Shown: positions 10,180 through 22,524 of the stretch, piece by piece
Layout of the letters: each line of letters begins with the position of its first letter
Position numbering within the stretch: position 1 is the stretch's first letter
Origin: Reticulitermes speratus
Lineage: Eukaryota > Arthropoda > Insecta > Blattodea > Rhinotermitidae
DNA: 64,000 bases
NCBI GenBank assembly: GCA_021186555.1
Contig: JAJKFL010000042.1
Location: forward strand, 24,303,521-24,367,520
Direction: 5' to 3'
Notes under the pieces: model-generated
The model's database searches: none
What the model was told of the DNA's origin: nothing
Seen by the model: only the letters and a program-made list of their open reading frames with translations
Program-made: the position numbers and the translations under genes

Positions 10180-13100
10180 ATAGACTTACAAACTTTGTAA
10201 GTTACTAATAATATATAAGCGGCGCTTAACCTTCTCGAGTGTGAGGACCTCTTATTAAATGAAAACATTTCGCGGACAGCCATATGCTAATATCTTTATT
10301 TTTAGGTTCCCTTGATTAGGAAAATATATACTGCCGAAAAACTATTGTGCAGTCAACAGCGGTTGTAAATAAATTCACATTTTATGCGACAAAGACGTAA
10401 TAACAGAAGAAATCAAGAGCTGATAAAAGAAGCAAAAATTTCTATAAAGTTATGCGAATTCGCAGAGCTTCTAGAAAAACCACGCAGCCCTCTTGGAATA
10501 ACCCCGTGGCCCCCAGATTTCCGCGGCCCACCAATTGGAAACCACAGTCACATATAAATGTTTTATATTAGAAACAAATTTTTAGTTAATATAGATAGAC
10601 TTTGAATGTTAAGAGTTGTTGAATTTAACCTTAAGTGTTTCGTCATATATATTATGGTACGGTACATGAAACAAAATGTTTAACATACATATAACCTGCT
10701 GCCAGTACCAATGTGCAGGTGCCTAGTTGTAGTTTGTCAGTATTCTGATAAAGGTGAAAAGAAAGTAAGAGTTGTGTATAGGTATACAAAGTGTCTGCTT
10801 TAGTCTCGAAGGTGTCCGAAGTAAAGGTAACTGTGAATTATTTTTTCTGGATTTTCCTAAATTTTTAGACGAATTCTGCGACACATATTAAAATATATCA
10901 AATTTAATTGTCCCCATGTGAATTTCAACTCCACATTTATGATCAACCTAATATGTCACGAGATTCCTAAATATATGTTTAACTGAGAGTGTGTGGTGAG
11001 AAAATAAAAATAGCTTACTTCCTACACTTACAGAAAACAGCATATAAAAATTTCCTTTACTTTATTAAGGGATACACCCATCTATAAGTTCCACAAATAA
11101 AGAAGCACCTCAATAATTGCCGTAAGAATTTACTCTTCCATACAGCTGCTTGGAATTATTCTCAATGCTAATATTCAGGCGTTAATAAAATCATAGGAAG
11201 GCAGAATTGAACTGTCCCTGTGCTTAATTCAGCATCACGTCATGAAGTCCTAAAGGGAAATGGACGTGATATCATTGCTTTCCTAATCTCGGCACCAAAT
11301 AGAGCTTCACTACCTGTCGTTTTGCCTAAGCAGAAGGAATACCCAGTCCTCCTACATAGGAAGGTGACTGAGCCCTCAATTCGATCCGGAAACGGCGAAT
11401 AATTTTAACACCGGTAAACGAACCCCAAATTGCCGGTTGTCCAGCTCCTAGACTAGCCACTATACTGACATATGCATAAAGATGGTATTTTTAAGAAAAC
11501 AATGTACTCAGCAGAAAAACAACTTGTCTGATTATTCTAAGTAATTATACACTGAATCTGACAGTGACTCTAGGGCCGAACACATCCATTCTTACAGAAG
11601 ATGTGAACACTTAAAGAGATTTGCCATCAGATTATTGTGTCATATACTAACAGACTTTGAACGTGTGTAAACATTTCGTGATATAAGTTGCGTAACTTGT
11701 TAAACTCAAAAAACACTTTAGATTTCATCGTACTGCTCTCCCACCACCTTTCCAGACAGTCCCCACCACAACTGAGGCTTTTATCATATCGTCGGATGAA
11801 CTTTCATAATCCGTTCCTGTGTTATCGATGACCGTTTCACAACTTCTTCCACCTCGCATTTATCTTTAAATTTGTGACCGCAACATTTTGCAACAGCGTT
11901 TGAGAGAGATGATAACTGCTTGGCGCCAGATCAGGGCTGCATGTAGAATGTTCTAAGGTTCGTATTTACAAAATTATATGCTATTTAAGCTTATTTCTCT
12001 TCAACCCTCTATATGAAATTTAATGTATCTATTTCGTAAGCAGTAATGGCCTGCTGCTTGATGTACGTTAAATATTTTCCGGCAATAATTAATGGCTCAC
12101 ATCAGAGAAATATAAGTATTGCTGTTAGTTTTATCAACATATAACTCACGACAGTGTGCAGTGCGTTACCTCCCACGTTAATTACCTCAAATTCAATTAA
12201 AGTTCTACCTGCAATAAAAGGTGCTACATGCTGATGAAAAACATGCGTCTTCCCAGTGCGAGTGTAGCTCTCCTTTACACGAAAATGTGATGCCTAATTT
12301 TTTACATTTTAAGATATTTTAAAAGATGTGAGACCCATCAATTATAAGATATTACGCTAATGAATAAAAGACGCTTATGATATTAACTCCAGTTCCACTT
12401 TCTTGTTTTTCGTGCAGTTAGCTTGGATTGCTTAAATACATAACAAAATGTAAGCACTTATCCTAGAAGATGCCTAAGTTGTTTTTCTGCAATTTCTTTG
12501 TCTTCTGTTGAGTAATTTGTGATTATTCGTTACAAAAAGTAAAAGAGAATGGGATGTTCAATTTTGAAAACAAGCGAGCGCATCACGAGAAGACCTCCAA
12601 TACCTTATCTTCGAAACGTGGCGGAACGCACGTTAAGTAACACAGTACACATAATTGTGTAACCAAGAACCTATGGTATTTCATATCATGTAGATCTTCT
12701 AGTAATGTTATTCACAGTTATTAATATTAGATTTAATTCCAAATGTGTATAAATCTTTATATAAAAATGTGACATAAAAACTATTTTGTGTTAATATTTT
12801 GCGTTAATATGTCTATTATGTTTCTCCTCTTCTTCTGGCGTGGTCAAAGTAGGGAGGATGAGAACATCGGTGCACATAATTCTTATGGAAGAGATAAGAA
12901 GTGCAATCGGAAATTTAATCGAACAGTTTGGGAGACAGGCCTACATGACATTGAAAGTGATCCTAAGGATATGGATAGGATTCATTCAGCTGATGATAGG
13001 AAAAAAGGCAATTACCTTTCCTAATATTAGGCTAGACAGCTAACCACTAGATCTTGTGGTCTAAAATGTCCCTGTAACCACTAATTAAAGGAGCTGAAGA

Positions 13101-13910
13101 AGGCAGGAAGAAAAGAACAAGTGTTTATATATAAAAGGATGTAAATTACTAAGGATATATAGCGTCGGTGTTAGATGAAGTATGAATATGAAGCATTGGT
13201 GGAATGATAGAGACAGGGGAAAGCAGAAGAACAAGGAGAAAAACCTCTCCCTCTGCCACTATGTCCACGAAGTAACGCAAAAAACTGGCCCGAAATCAAA
13301 CCCAAAGCTTCGCGGTGACAGGCTGACGACTAACGACCTGAGCCAGGGCACAGCGCACGTCAAGACGAGAATATAGTCAACTACCGAAATAGTTTGTATA
13401 CCAAAGACATCACGGGCAACGTTAACGCGTAAAATAACATTGGTTTAATGGATAAACCAATTCACAAATACTCAGAGAATATATAATCCTATAATTTATA
13501 CGTTAATCTGTATTAGATACACTGATACACAAAGCCCCGCCGCCTACATAAGAAGGCAAAAGGAAACATTAGATTCGGAATAGTGGCGTTATGTGAAAGT
13601 AAACAGAAAGGGTACCTTTGGGTTCTTAAGTTTATCTCCTTGTCTCCAATCATAATGACATGATGTGTTCGGCCATTTTCACGCACTGTACTCCCATCGT
13701 AAATATTCTGAAAATTTTTGTTTTGCTTTATATGAATATCTTCAACCAGAGACATTCCTCTTAGTTTCCCTTTTCTGCAATTTTGCATATGCAGACCTGG
13801 CCCTTTTCAAGGATTAAAAACGAAATCTATATCTTCAGTAACATAGATACTCTGCACTACAGGAAGCGTCGGAGGTATAAAATAAAAATTTAAAATTTAA
13901 AATTAAGGAA
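10180..13910. other. Intergenic; two faint tRNA-like SINE remnants
   Basis: No gene is seen. Two minus-strand stretches have degenerate tRNA-like boxes: about 11,230-11,480 (CAGTATAGTGGCTAG, then GGGGTTCGTTTACC) and about 13,200-13,370 (CTGGCTCAGGTCGTTAG, then GGGTTTGATTTC). I take them as old SINEs with low confidence. The open frames at 12,788-13,043 and 13,513-13,788 are unrecognised and unspliced. Confidence 0.4.
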
Positions 13911-13914
13911 TTTC

Positions 13915-14075
13915 TGTTCGACCACACCGGCCCTGCAGCCCACACAGCCTCCTAGACATTGGGTACCGGGAGCTCCTTCTCCGGCGGTAAAGCGGCCAAG
14001 GCACGAAGATGACCACTCGCCTCATCTAATACCAAGGTTAAGAAAGAGTGGAGTGATAGCTCCACTCCCCTAAAC
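13915..14075 (+). repeat. 5'-truncated SINE (family 2)
   Basis: It shares CCACACAGCCTCCT, ATTGGGTACCGGG, GGTAAAGCGGCC and a closing AAGGTTAAGAA...GAGTGG block with the full copy at 38,382-38,665. The tRNA-like head is absent. Confidence 0.7.
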
Positions 14076-14339
14076 GCGTTCATAAGGTGTTCAGAGAAGA
14101 ATTCAATCTACTGTATAATAATTACTGGCCTTCTATGTGCTCAGTCCCTCACCTCGGTTTTCATCCAATTAGGTTTGTTAGAAATTTATAACAAATAAAT
14201 TAAGCTGCTGGTGGTCTGTGCATAAAGATAAAATCTGTTCTATGATTCATCATTTCGTCAGTGCTAGTAAAGTTACTTCCATGTGTAAAGGCATTTTGTC
14301 CTTATTTTACTTTAACATCGCTTTCAGCAATTCAAATTA

Positions 14340-14645
14340 ATATTTATTTATTTATTTATTTATTGCTGTAGTCGGTATAGCGACTCGATACGAGCTGGAC
14401 TGTCCGAGGATCGCATCGATTTTCCGCACCCGTCCAGATCGGCTCTGGGGCCCACACAGCCTCCTGTACAATGGGTACCGGGTCATTCCCGGGGGTAAAG
14501 CGGCCGGGGTTGTGGCCTTGACCACCCACTCCATCTAGCGCAGAGGTTAAATAAAGGATGGGGCTATGCCTCTACTCCTCCTCTGGACCTTCATGGCCTG
14601 TTCTAGGGTGAAATTTTCCTGAGCTTATTTATTTATTTATTTAGC
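14340..14645 (+). repeat. Family 2 SINE inserted in a TTTA microsatellite
   Basis: The SINE body (about 14,364-14,624) has the tRNA-like head (GTCGGTATAGCGACTCGATA), then GCCCACACAGCCTCC, GGGTACCGGGTCATTCC and a CTTCATGGCCTGTT end. A TTTA tract flanks it on both sides (about 14,340-14,363 and 14,625-14,645). These tracts are either the target duplication or the split halves of a microsatellite target. Confidence 0.8.
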
Positions 14646-15184
14646 ACGCTGTCAGCTGCACAGAATTAGAGAATTGAGTGACAGAATGATTTGTGAATAA
14701 TGAATTACAAGGGATGAGGGAAGGAAGCGGTCGTGGCAAAACTTCAGTTACTATACCAGTGTCTGTCAAGAGGGACACTTAGCCGGTGTTCTCAAATAAA
14801 ATTCAGGAATTCCTCTCACTCGACCAAAATGTTGGTGCCCAGATTATAATATTGTGTCGAGTAATATAACGTTTCGTGATTAATGAATTGAGATAGATGT
14901 GGAAGAAACGAAATCCAACCTAAATTAAGGTACTGTCAGGTAAACCTTGCAAATTCTTCTTTAGGATATCCGGCCCACAAGCCAAGTTTTGAAGCTGGTG
15001 CCTCCCGAATACGAAGCGTAAAAGCTAACCAATCGATAGCAATGTACGTCTGTGAACAATGAAAAATGCACTCTTGGGTTACTGCTAGTATAACTTGCAG
15101 AACAAGAAACTGACTTAGGGGAAATTTAATTCGGCGATGCTGAGTGCCTGGTAGTTTAACTATGACTATAGCTTTTCTTGTTAG

Positions 15185-15440
15185 TCCTAGCCAGGATAGC
15201 TCAGTCAGTACAGTGACGAGGCCGCAAGCTGGATAACAGAAGTGTCTTGGTACATTTTCCGGGGGGTAAGAGATTTGTCTCTTCTCCAAAGCACCCAGAC
15301 CAGTTCTTGTGCCCAACCACCCGCCTACTCAATGGGTAGCGGGGGCTATTTTTCCAGGTGAAAAGCGTTAGAGGCGTAAAGTTGACCATTCAGTTCCAAC
15401 TAGTGGCAAGGTTAAGAATGTGGGGAGCTCATCATGACTT
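15185..15440 (+). repeat. tRNA-derived SINE, variant of family 2
   Basis: The head is CCAGGATAGCTCAGTCAGTACAG with a decayed B box. The body has CTTCTCCAAAGCACCCAGACC, ACTCAATGGGTAGCGGGG, AAGTTGACCATTCAG and GGCAAGGTTAAGAATG. The same variant occurs on the minus strand at 32,648-32,850 and split at 41,115-41,680 plus 50,785-50,905. Confidence 0.75.
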
Positions 15441-15544
15441 CCCCTACACATCTTACGCCTGCCTGGCGCGCACAGGGAGAACAGCAAGTTACTGGGTAAA
15501 GTTTCCTTTTCACAACACTAAAGACTTACTGCTGTGTGTGGCTG

Positions 15545-15926
15545 CGACAGTCATCATTCCACTCTACACGCTGTGTGTGCTTCACTGCAGCAGGCACTAT
15601 TCCACTCTACACGCTATGTGTACTTCACTGCAGCAGGCACTATTCCACTCTACACGCTATGTGTACTTCACTGCAGCAGGCACTATTCCACTCTACACGC
15701 TATGTGTACTTCACTGCAGCAGGCACTATTACACTCTACACGCTGTGTGTGCTTCACTGCAGCAGGCACTATTCCACTCTACACGCTGTGTGTGCTTCAC
15801 TGCAGCAGGCACTATTCCACTCTACACGCTGTGTGTGCTTCACTGCAGCAGGCACTATTCCACTCTACACGCTGTATGTGCTTCACTGCAGCAGGCACTA
15901 TTCCACTCTACATGTCGCGTGTGCTT
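15545..15926 (+). repeat. 43-bp minisatellite, about nine units
   Basis: The unit contains CACTGCAGCAGGCACTATTC followed by CACTCTACACGCTGTGTGTG and CTT. Copies differ mainly by GTGTGTGC against ATGTGTAC. As 43 is not a multiple of three, a frame cycles through all three phases of the unit, and all three plus-strand frames are open (153-201 codons), giving the same three peptide phrases in rotation. This explains the long frames; they are not a gene. Confidence 0.92.
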
Positions 15927-15949
15927 CACTGTTATTATGCTTCTGGTTT

Positions 15950-18360
15950 ACAGCCGCGGTTAAGACAAAGAAGAAGAGAACGTGCGTTCAAAAATAACGG
16001 TGTCGCAATGTCTTTATCTGTCAACGACTGCGAAACTCAAGGGAGTATGACGAACTTCCGGAAAGAAGATGACACTACAGAGCATTCAGGTGAACCCTTT
16101 TCTGAAAGAATCCAACTGCAAACTCCATGTTAATACACCTGCGAAGCGTATTTTTTGTTCTCGTTCGTCCCCACAAGTGAGATTCGAAATAAAGTCATGT
16201 TCATGATACTTATTACGAAAGAAGGAACATTGTTAATCCGCGCCTAATTTATATTTCTTATTTTGTACTTAAAGTGGCTTAGAAAATACAGCGTCGAATG
16301 TTTGGATATTTAGCGAATAAAGAATTGTAAATGATGGGGAAAGAAGCCTAAGTTGAAGTACCCTGTACCGTCAGTGCATTTGAAATTGACACAACAAGCG
16401 AGTTGCACGCCCTTCTATTATGGACTCTGCACTATAAACTGACGTCAGTACGTGTTTATGCTGCAGGAACAATATGAATGTCATGAAGTGTGGACCATGA
16501 ATTTTGTGTATAGTGACAGACCTCCGAAAAGTGGACAGCTTGTGTAAACGTTTGGTTCCATGAAAAGTGATAACAATATGGTGACAGATCGAGTTATTTT
16601 GGTTTAATAACTGTAACTGAGGAATCATCGGAAACTGACGTTTGAACTCGATATGATATTAGGAGCAAATTTACGAACAAATTGGATTTTATCAAAAGCA
16701 ACTTGGAATCCTAAACTGCGCCATTCTAGCAACACACATAGGCACTTAATTGCAAAAATAACATTTCAGATTCTCAGGGCCACAAACATCAAGACTGAGG
16801 ACTTCAGAGTCTTACGCCATGCAGTTTGGTATATAGGTAGTCGTGTTTAGGAAGAATTTTCTGCCTCTATAGTTAGGGTAGAAGACGGAGATAGCAGGTT
16901 CCTCGAAAACATTGGTACTTACATCGCGACACATCAGAGAAGCCTGAATTATTATTACTTTTAATGTCGGGACGTTAGGCTTACATATCACATGACCAGT
17001 TACTGTTCACATGGAGCTAAAAACAACTGTTGCACATAATTGTATTTAGTGTGCCACATAAAAACATTGCATCCACTATGGTACAGCCGCGATTACTGGA
17101 AAGGTCAAGACAGGTTAGAAGGCAATCTTCATGAAATCCAGGTGAACAAATCGCAAAATCCTGCTGGCTCTGGCCACGAGGGCGAAAGCACTGGAGACTA
17201 CCAAAATTCACGCACGTATTCATATTAACCCAGTCAAAGAAAGCAGGTGTTTAGCTAACAAGACAAGTACTAAAGACGCTAGTCATTGGGGTGGTGCACC
17301 TTAGGGTCCCGAAAAATTAAAAACCGTAAATATCACTCCCGTAATGACTACATGCCAATATGTTTATAAATACGTCAACATACAAATTTTTCACACGAAT
17401 GCATCAGTAGTCGATCTTAAACACATTCTTCTAGTTATGATGCTAACTTACATCCTTACCTTACAGATACTTTAGTACCTTTTAAAGATCTATTTTCATA
17501 CAAAATGTCAGTACCTGCTATTAATGGCTCTAGTCTTTGGATGTGACGCCGTGAAATCCGGCAAAACTGTACCGATGTTTAGACAAAATTGCTGCCTCCA
17601 TCGCCGGGGTATATGACAAGACGCACACCAGTTCACAAAAATCATCATAAAGGTGGGGCTCTTACCGAAGGCCAGGACGACCTCCATCGTTATATTCAGG
17701 GCATCGCGATGAAAGACGCTGCCTGCAGTGAAGTCGTTATGATGGCCGTTCACACCCATCCTGAATACAGCGAAACAAGAAACTCCAAACTTGAAATCCA
17801 CACTCGAAATCTCTCATATGAAATGATGAGACTTCTGGGTCATAAATATGTGTTAAATCTGATTCTTCGTCTATTTTGAAGATTGAGGCAGGAAGCTGTT
17901 TCGACACATCCGTAAGAAGCAAGCTAGTTTGCTTAACTGCGTTGATTTTGACGGAGACCGGCGTTTCCAAGCTTCTGTAACCGCTATTGACATGCTTGTT
18001 AACGGCGCGTCCGATTCTCCATGTGCAGACCCTTATTCAGTCACCTTGTCTCACTGTGGACCTCCGATTTCTAATTAACCATCAGACGTCGTAAATTTGG
18101 AAGGTAGAGCTATGCAGTCATATACTAATCTAATTATCCGTCCCCGGGTAGTTTTAAGGGTACATGTTTGAAATATTAATGTACATAACTTTTAAGATTT
18201 GAATATGCGATGCCGAATATTGAAGCAATATTCATAAATACATGTTTGCCCCTGTTGGTGATTCCTTAGAGAATGGGAATGGCTCTGTTGGAGATGAACA
18301 GAAGACTAATAAAGGACATTAAGTTGCTGAAATTGTAGAAAACCGTACTTTAGACACTTG
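15950..18360. other. No supported gene
   Basis: A minus-strand stretch at about 17,660-17,970 stays open across two overlapping frames and ends near a donor-like GTAAGA, but neither frame resembles a family I know. I leave it unassigned. Confidence 0.4.
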
Positions 18361-18361
18361 A

Positions 18362-18480
18362 TTTCAGGCTTCCGCCGCGATGTTGCTGTAATCTGTGGTC
18401 TTTGGGGTAATTACACGGCGTCGTGTGGTAATTATTTACCGACGTTTCGGGACAACGTGTCGGTCCCATCTTCACGGGTC
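18362..18480 (-). repeat. Repeat with a hammerhead-like core (GTC type)
   Basis: On the minus strand: GTGAAGA (18,469-18,475), an extra T, a 5-bp GGGAC/GTCCC hairpin, GAAA (18,445-18,448), CG, TC, then GGTAAATAA. A partial outer stem (ACC/GGT) is possible with a bulge. The plus-strand flank GATTTCAGGCTTCCGC also occurs next to the related fold-back at 60.8 kb, so the two belong to one repeat family. Confidence 0.5.
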
Positions 18481-18489
18481 AAGATTCCA

Positions 18490-19860
18490 AGGAGGAAAGA
18501 AAGCCGATAACAGGAAACTTGGCAGCATAGCGGGGTGGGGAACCGTGCAAGAATACTGAACTAGAAGTTGTCCCAAGGGCGATGTCGCTTAGCTACTCTG
18601 ATGAAAAACGGAGCGGTAATCTCGAGCTAAAATGACTGAGTGTGTTTGGATTGTGCCGCTTCCTATTCACGTTGTACTCACGTTTACGCAGACATATCAT
18701 CTCCTTTCGACTCCCCTTTTGCAGTTCACGAACAAACGTTATAAATCTGAATGTGTGACCTGTTCATTCATCTGGACTTCCCACATTTGCTTCCGGTGGG
18801 CACGTAAACACTTCAGGTACGATGTGTCCTATAACTCCCGTCTTTCCGACTAAGTGATATGCAAATAATATGATGTTATTTCAAGAGCACAATATTTTCT
18901 TCGCTCAACTAATTATCGTCGTTTAGAGGCAAACAAGTGTTACAAGTTTTCGAAAATTATCGCGGTTACTAGTGACCGTTAACGCTCAGATTACATCACA
19001 ACCGTCTTCCACGCACAGTGTATTTCGCAGCAAATGAGTAAAGTTGACTGGGAAATTCACGAAGCTTCATTCAAATGTGTTTAAATAGTGCCAGTCAAAA
19101 AAGCTTCTGTGAACACCCACAACAGCCGTATCCACTAATAGATTCGTATGCTGAAATGTGGAATGATACTCCCCTGAAAAGACAGAGCAAACTGCCGGTT
19201 TGTGATACACAGCGATCAGTATTTCAGTCACAGGATAAGGTGAAATAATTTGCGCATAAGAACGTAGCACGTACGAAGAAAATCAGAATAACAGAAATTT
19301 GTAGTCATGAATAAATCAGCCGGAAGCAGTCAGGACATGAGTCATGTCCTGACTGCGAACGCGCGGTTCTGTTTGGAGTGCTCTGTAGCAGGCATGAGGA
19401 ATTGGGAGAGAAACTTTAAGGTTTAGGGATATTCATAAAGCGTTACTTTAGCCTTTGGAATTAATCTGGACCGAAGGAAATCTATATGAATATAACAAAT
19501 ATATGATCTGAAACCGTGTTCTAAAGCCGGCCTGACCCTTACACACGCAGCTCACCACACAGCAGCAGCACGAACCGGACACAACGCAGCACACAACAGA
19601 TGTACAGCTCCACGCCAATTTAAATGATACGCCCAAGGTGACGCAAGGCCAAGCTGCCAATAATTTCAAATAATTTTCAAATAAACTTCAAGCCATGTAA
19701 CCTTTTAAAAATTTTAATACTATTTTAATCTATTAGTACACATTATATAATATCTGACAACAACAGAATACTAATTGATGTATTACATTTTACATTTTAT
19801 ATTTTATATATATGGATGTAACGACATATACAAGGATTGTATAGCCTATGCTTGTAAACT
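18490..19860. other. No gene seen
   Basis: There is a perfect 11-bp inverted repeat, CAGGACATGAG/CTCATGTCCTG, at about 19,331-19,352. Otherwise nothing is recognised. Confidence 0.5.
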
Positions 19861-19871
19861 TTGTGACCCCC

Positions 19872-19910
19872 CTGAAGATGGCATTTTAAATACGCCAAAA
19901 TACGTACAAG
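19872..19910 (+). repeat. Degenerate hammerhead-like core
   Basis: CTGAAGA (19,872-19,878), an extra T, a GGC/GCC hairpin, AAAA in place of GAAA, then TACGTA. The upstream ACCCCC and downstream AGGG could pair weakly. It is close to the copy at 45,984. Confidence 0.4.
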
Positions 19911-20044
19911 GGAAAATAAAACTAATAATACCATATAATTGTGTGCATAAGTTGGTGTAGAAATGAACTCTTCCAAGTAGAAAAAAGTCATGAAAGTAAG
20001 GGAACCATATTATAGAATCGACAAGTGCAAACCGACAGAACTAT

Positions 20045-20973
20045 AACTAACTCCATGGACCAGAGTCCTTCTTGAGAAGCTAGCAGGTCGTCAAGAAATT
20101 CCCCGCATTTTATGGAACCCGAAGGTTCATTACCGCATTCACAAGAGCACGCCATCTGTCCCTATCCTGAGCCATATCAATCTAGTCTATGCCGCCCATC
20201 CCACTTCTTGAAGATCCATTTTAATATTATCCTCCCATCTACACCTGGGCCTTCCAAGTGGTCTCCTTCCCTCAGGTCTCCCCACCAAAATCCTGTATAC
20301 ACCTCTCCCCTCACCCATACGTGCTACATGCCCCGCCCACCTCATTCTTCTTGATTTGATCACCCGAATAATATTCGGTGATGAGTTCCTCGTTATTTAG
20401 TCTTCTCCACTAACAAATCCTAACAACCCTAACAAATCGAAATGGAATCTCGATTTGTTAGGGTTGTTCCCAAATATTTGAACTGTTCCACCCTTTCAAA
20501 GGATTTATTATCTATCTTCATGTTGTGATTTTGTCCTGCATTCTGATCTCGAGACATGATCATGTACTTAGTTTTCTCAGCATTTACTTCCAGACCAATC
20601 TCCTTACTAGCGACTACTAAAGCTTCTGTGTTTTTCTTTATAGCATGAACGCTTCTGCTCAATATATTAACACCATCAGCATAAACTAGAATCTGATGTG
20701 TACCATTCAATTTTAAACCCTCCTGGTTTGCCTGAACCCTCCTAATGACATATTCCAAAGCAAAGTTTAAAAGCAATGGTGATAAAGCATCTCCTTGTTT
20801 CAAACCATTCTTAATGGGAAATGTGTGAGACAAATGTTTGCCTACTCGGACTCTGCTATAGGTTTCATTTGGACACATTTTTACTAGCCTTACTAGTTTC
20901 ATAGGGATACCAAATTCAGTGAGAATATTATACAAAACCTCCCTCCTAACTGAATCATAGGCTTTCTTGAAGT
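20045..20973 (-). mobile_element. 5'-truncated LINE (family B) with a 14-bp target duplication
   Basis: The target duplication is ACCGACAGAACTAT at 20,031-20,044 and 20,974-20,987. The minus-strand frame at 20,429-20,935 carries RT blocks: LKQGDALSPLLLNFALEY, a YADG box where YADD is expected, and [13 protein letters not shown]. The 3' end has the same untranslated end as the copy at 46.2-49.7 kb (CTCCATGGA..GAGTCCTTCTTGAGAAG read on plus). About 260 bases between the C-terminal region and the RT are missing and replaced by a short inverted insertion at 20,422-20,440. The changed YADD box and the deletion make it dead. Confidence 0.88.
20422..20468. repeat. Perfect 19-bp inverted repeat inside the LINE
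   Basis: AACAACCCTAACAAATCGA (20,422-20,440) is the exact complement of 20,450-20,468, with a 9-base spacer. The related LINE at 46.2-49.7 kb has only the right arm, so the left arm arose in this copy, probably by template switching. Confidence 0.85.
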
Positions 20974-21334
20974 ACCGACAGAACTATCCCTGACAATAAA
21001 CCCGACATCATAATCCGTGATAATGAAAAAGCAACATGTATGTCAGTAGATGTTGCAATTTCAGAAAACAGAAATGTGATGAAGACAGAAGCCCAGAAGA
21101 TTCTAAAATATAGAGACCTTACAACAGAAATATAGCGCATGTGGAATGTAAAAACAAAAGTGATGCTAGTAATAATAGGAGCAAATAGAACCATCTCAGA
21201 ATCATTAAAAAAAATACCTCAGCAGCATACCGGGAAAGCCCAAAACCAAGGAACTACAGAAAACAGCCATACTGGACACTGCACACATACTTCGCGAAGT
21301 ACTGATGTAAAGTACAAAACATTCAACAGGAAAA

Positions 21335-22480
21335 ATAACATTACATGTACCGTAAATTGCAACTACTGAATAGCTGCAACACTATATACCCTACAACCAT
21401 GGTTTGTTGCAGATATATAATTGTAAATACCGTGCATAAAGGTGATAACAAATAATAATAATTCCAATACTGTCAGTCAAAGGCGACTATTCAGACATCA
21501 CTGGCCACGATATCGCATACTAACTTGTAAAAGTCTTTTTACTGATATGTATGATCCCGTATAATGTTTTTCACTAATTTTAAGAGATGCAAAGTAATTT
21601 CAGTGGAGTCTACAGCACCCTTACGTAGACTGTTTTAGGAACATGAAACACATGGATTCTCGCTTCTAATTAAAATCCCTTAGCCAAGAAAATTATTGCA
21701 ATATGGAAACTTGCACTTCCTACACTCTTTGAACTGCAGGTAAAAAAACCAAGATTGGTACTAGAGGGAGTGATAATTTCACTGCTGGCAACTTTGCAAC
21801 TACTCCCGTTCTAGAGGTATAACTCTGTGGTCCTAGAGAATTTTATTATCTACGGTTGGTGGTATGCGTGTCGATGAATAAAAACAATAAAACGTGACAT
21901 GTACTTGTGTTACCCGTGGTGTGGTGTTTGGCGTCGTACGTTTTGTTCGTCAACTATTTTGAATTTTACAGGTAATAAAAGCGTTTTACACATTAGCTAC
22001 TTGAATTTTAAAGCCTTATAATTGTTTAGTATAATCCAACTTTATATGGCAATTTCGTGAACACTAACCTCGGTGGAAGGAATACTGTTTAAATATATTT
22101 CGTATTGTGTGAGGTTAAATACGTCTATAGAAGGTCAAAAATTCTGTAAGGTGATGCATTTTGATACTACCGATTATAGATTTAAAAAATCCTGTGGAGA
22201 GTTTTAGTTAAAAGGATAAACAGTAAGGATCAAAATATGTCCATACATAGTTTACTTGAATGTTTACCTCTTGAAAATGAATTTCACTACCCCTCTCCTC
22301 TTGGGACCCTTTTGTGCTACTGTTAACAACACCCAGGCAGACATTATAAGGCTGTTAATAGGACAACCAGAAAACAAGCTTCTTATACATTCAAGGAACA
22401 ATACTAGAAAAGGTATATATAAGAACGACAGTGTATTCTCAGTCAGCACAACTGTAATCTTTATTATAAAATATAAATTA
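21335..22480. other. Upstream region of the zinc-finger gene
   Basis: No coding exon is seen. A 5' non-coding exon of the zinc-finger gene may lie near 21,850-21,971, ending at ACAG before GTAATA, but that donor is the only support. Confidence 0.3.
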
Positions 22481-22524
22481 ACTTACTACCTGTTTCAGCT
22501 CTGTACAGTCATCATCAGGTAAGT
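22481..22524 (-). ncRNA. Hammerhead-like ribozyme candidate, minus strand
   Basis: On the minus strand: ACTTAC (stem I), CTGATGA, an extra T, an imperfect hairpin GACT..AGCT, GAAA (22,493-22,496), CAGG, TA, then GTAAGT. Stem I ACTTAC/GTAAGT is a perfect 6 bp (22,481-22,486 with 22,519-22,524). A sister copy in opposite orientation lies at 23,206-23,250 with a better hairpin (GACT/AGTC) but a decayed core. Confidence 0.5.

Larger units (their letters stand above)
19960..21330 (+). mobile_element. LINE 3' coding fragment (family D), split by another LINE
   Basis: The plus-strand frame ...RQVQTDRTIPDNKPDII continues into DNEKATCMSVDVAI and a run ending RMWNVKTKVMLVIIGA. This resembles the C-terminal domain of some arthropod LINE polyproteins. 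It has internal stops. Removing the block 20,045-20,973 plus one copy of the 14-mer ACCGACAGAACTAT restores this frame across the joint. The exact outer limits are uncertain. Confidence 0.7.

Noticed and set aside
15358-16133. Three overlapping long plus-strand frames of up to 201 codons
   Set aside because: They are produced by the 43-bp minisatellite, which lacks stops in all three phases; no splice or family evidence.
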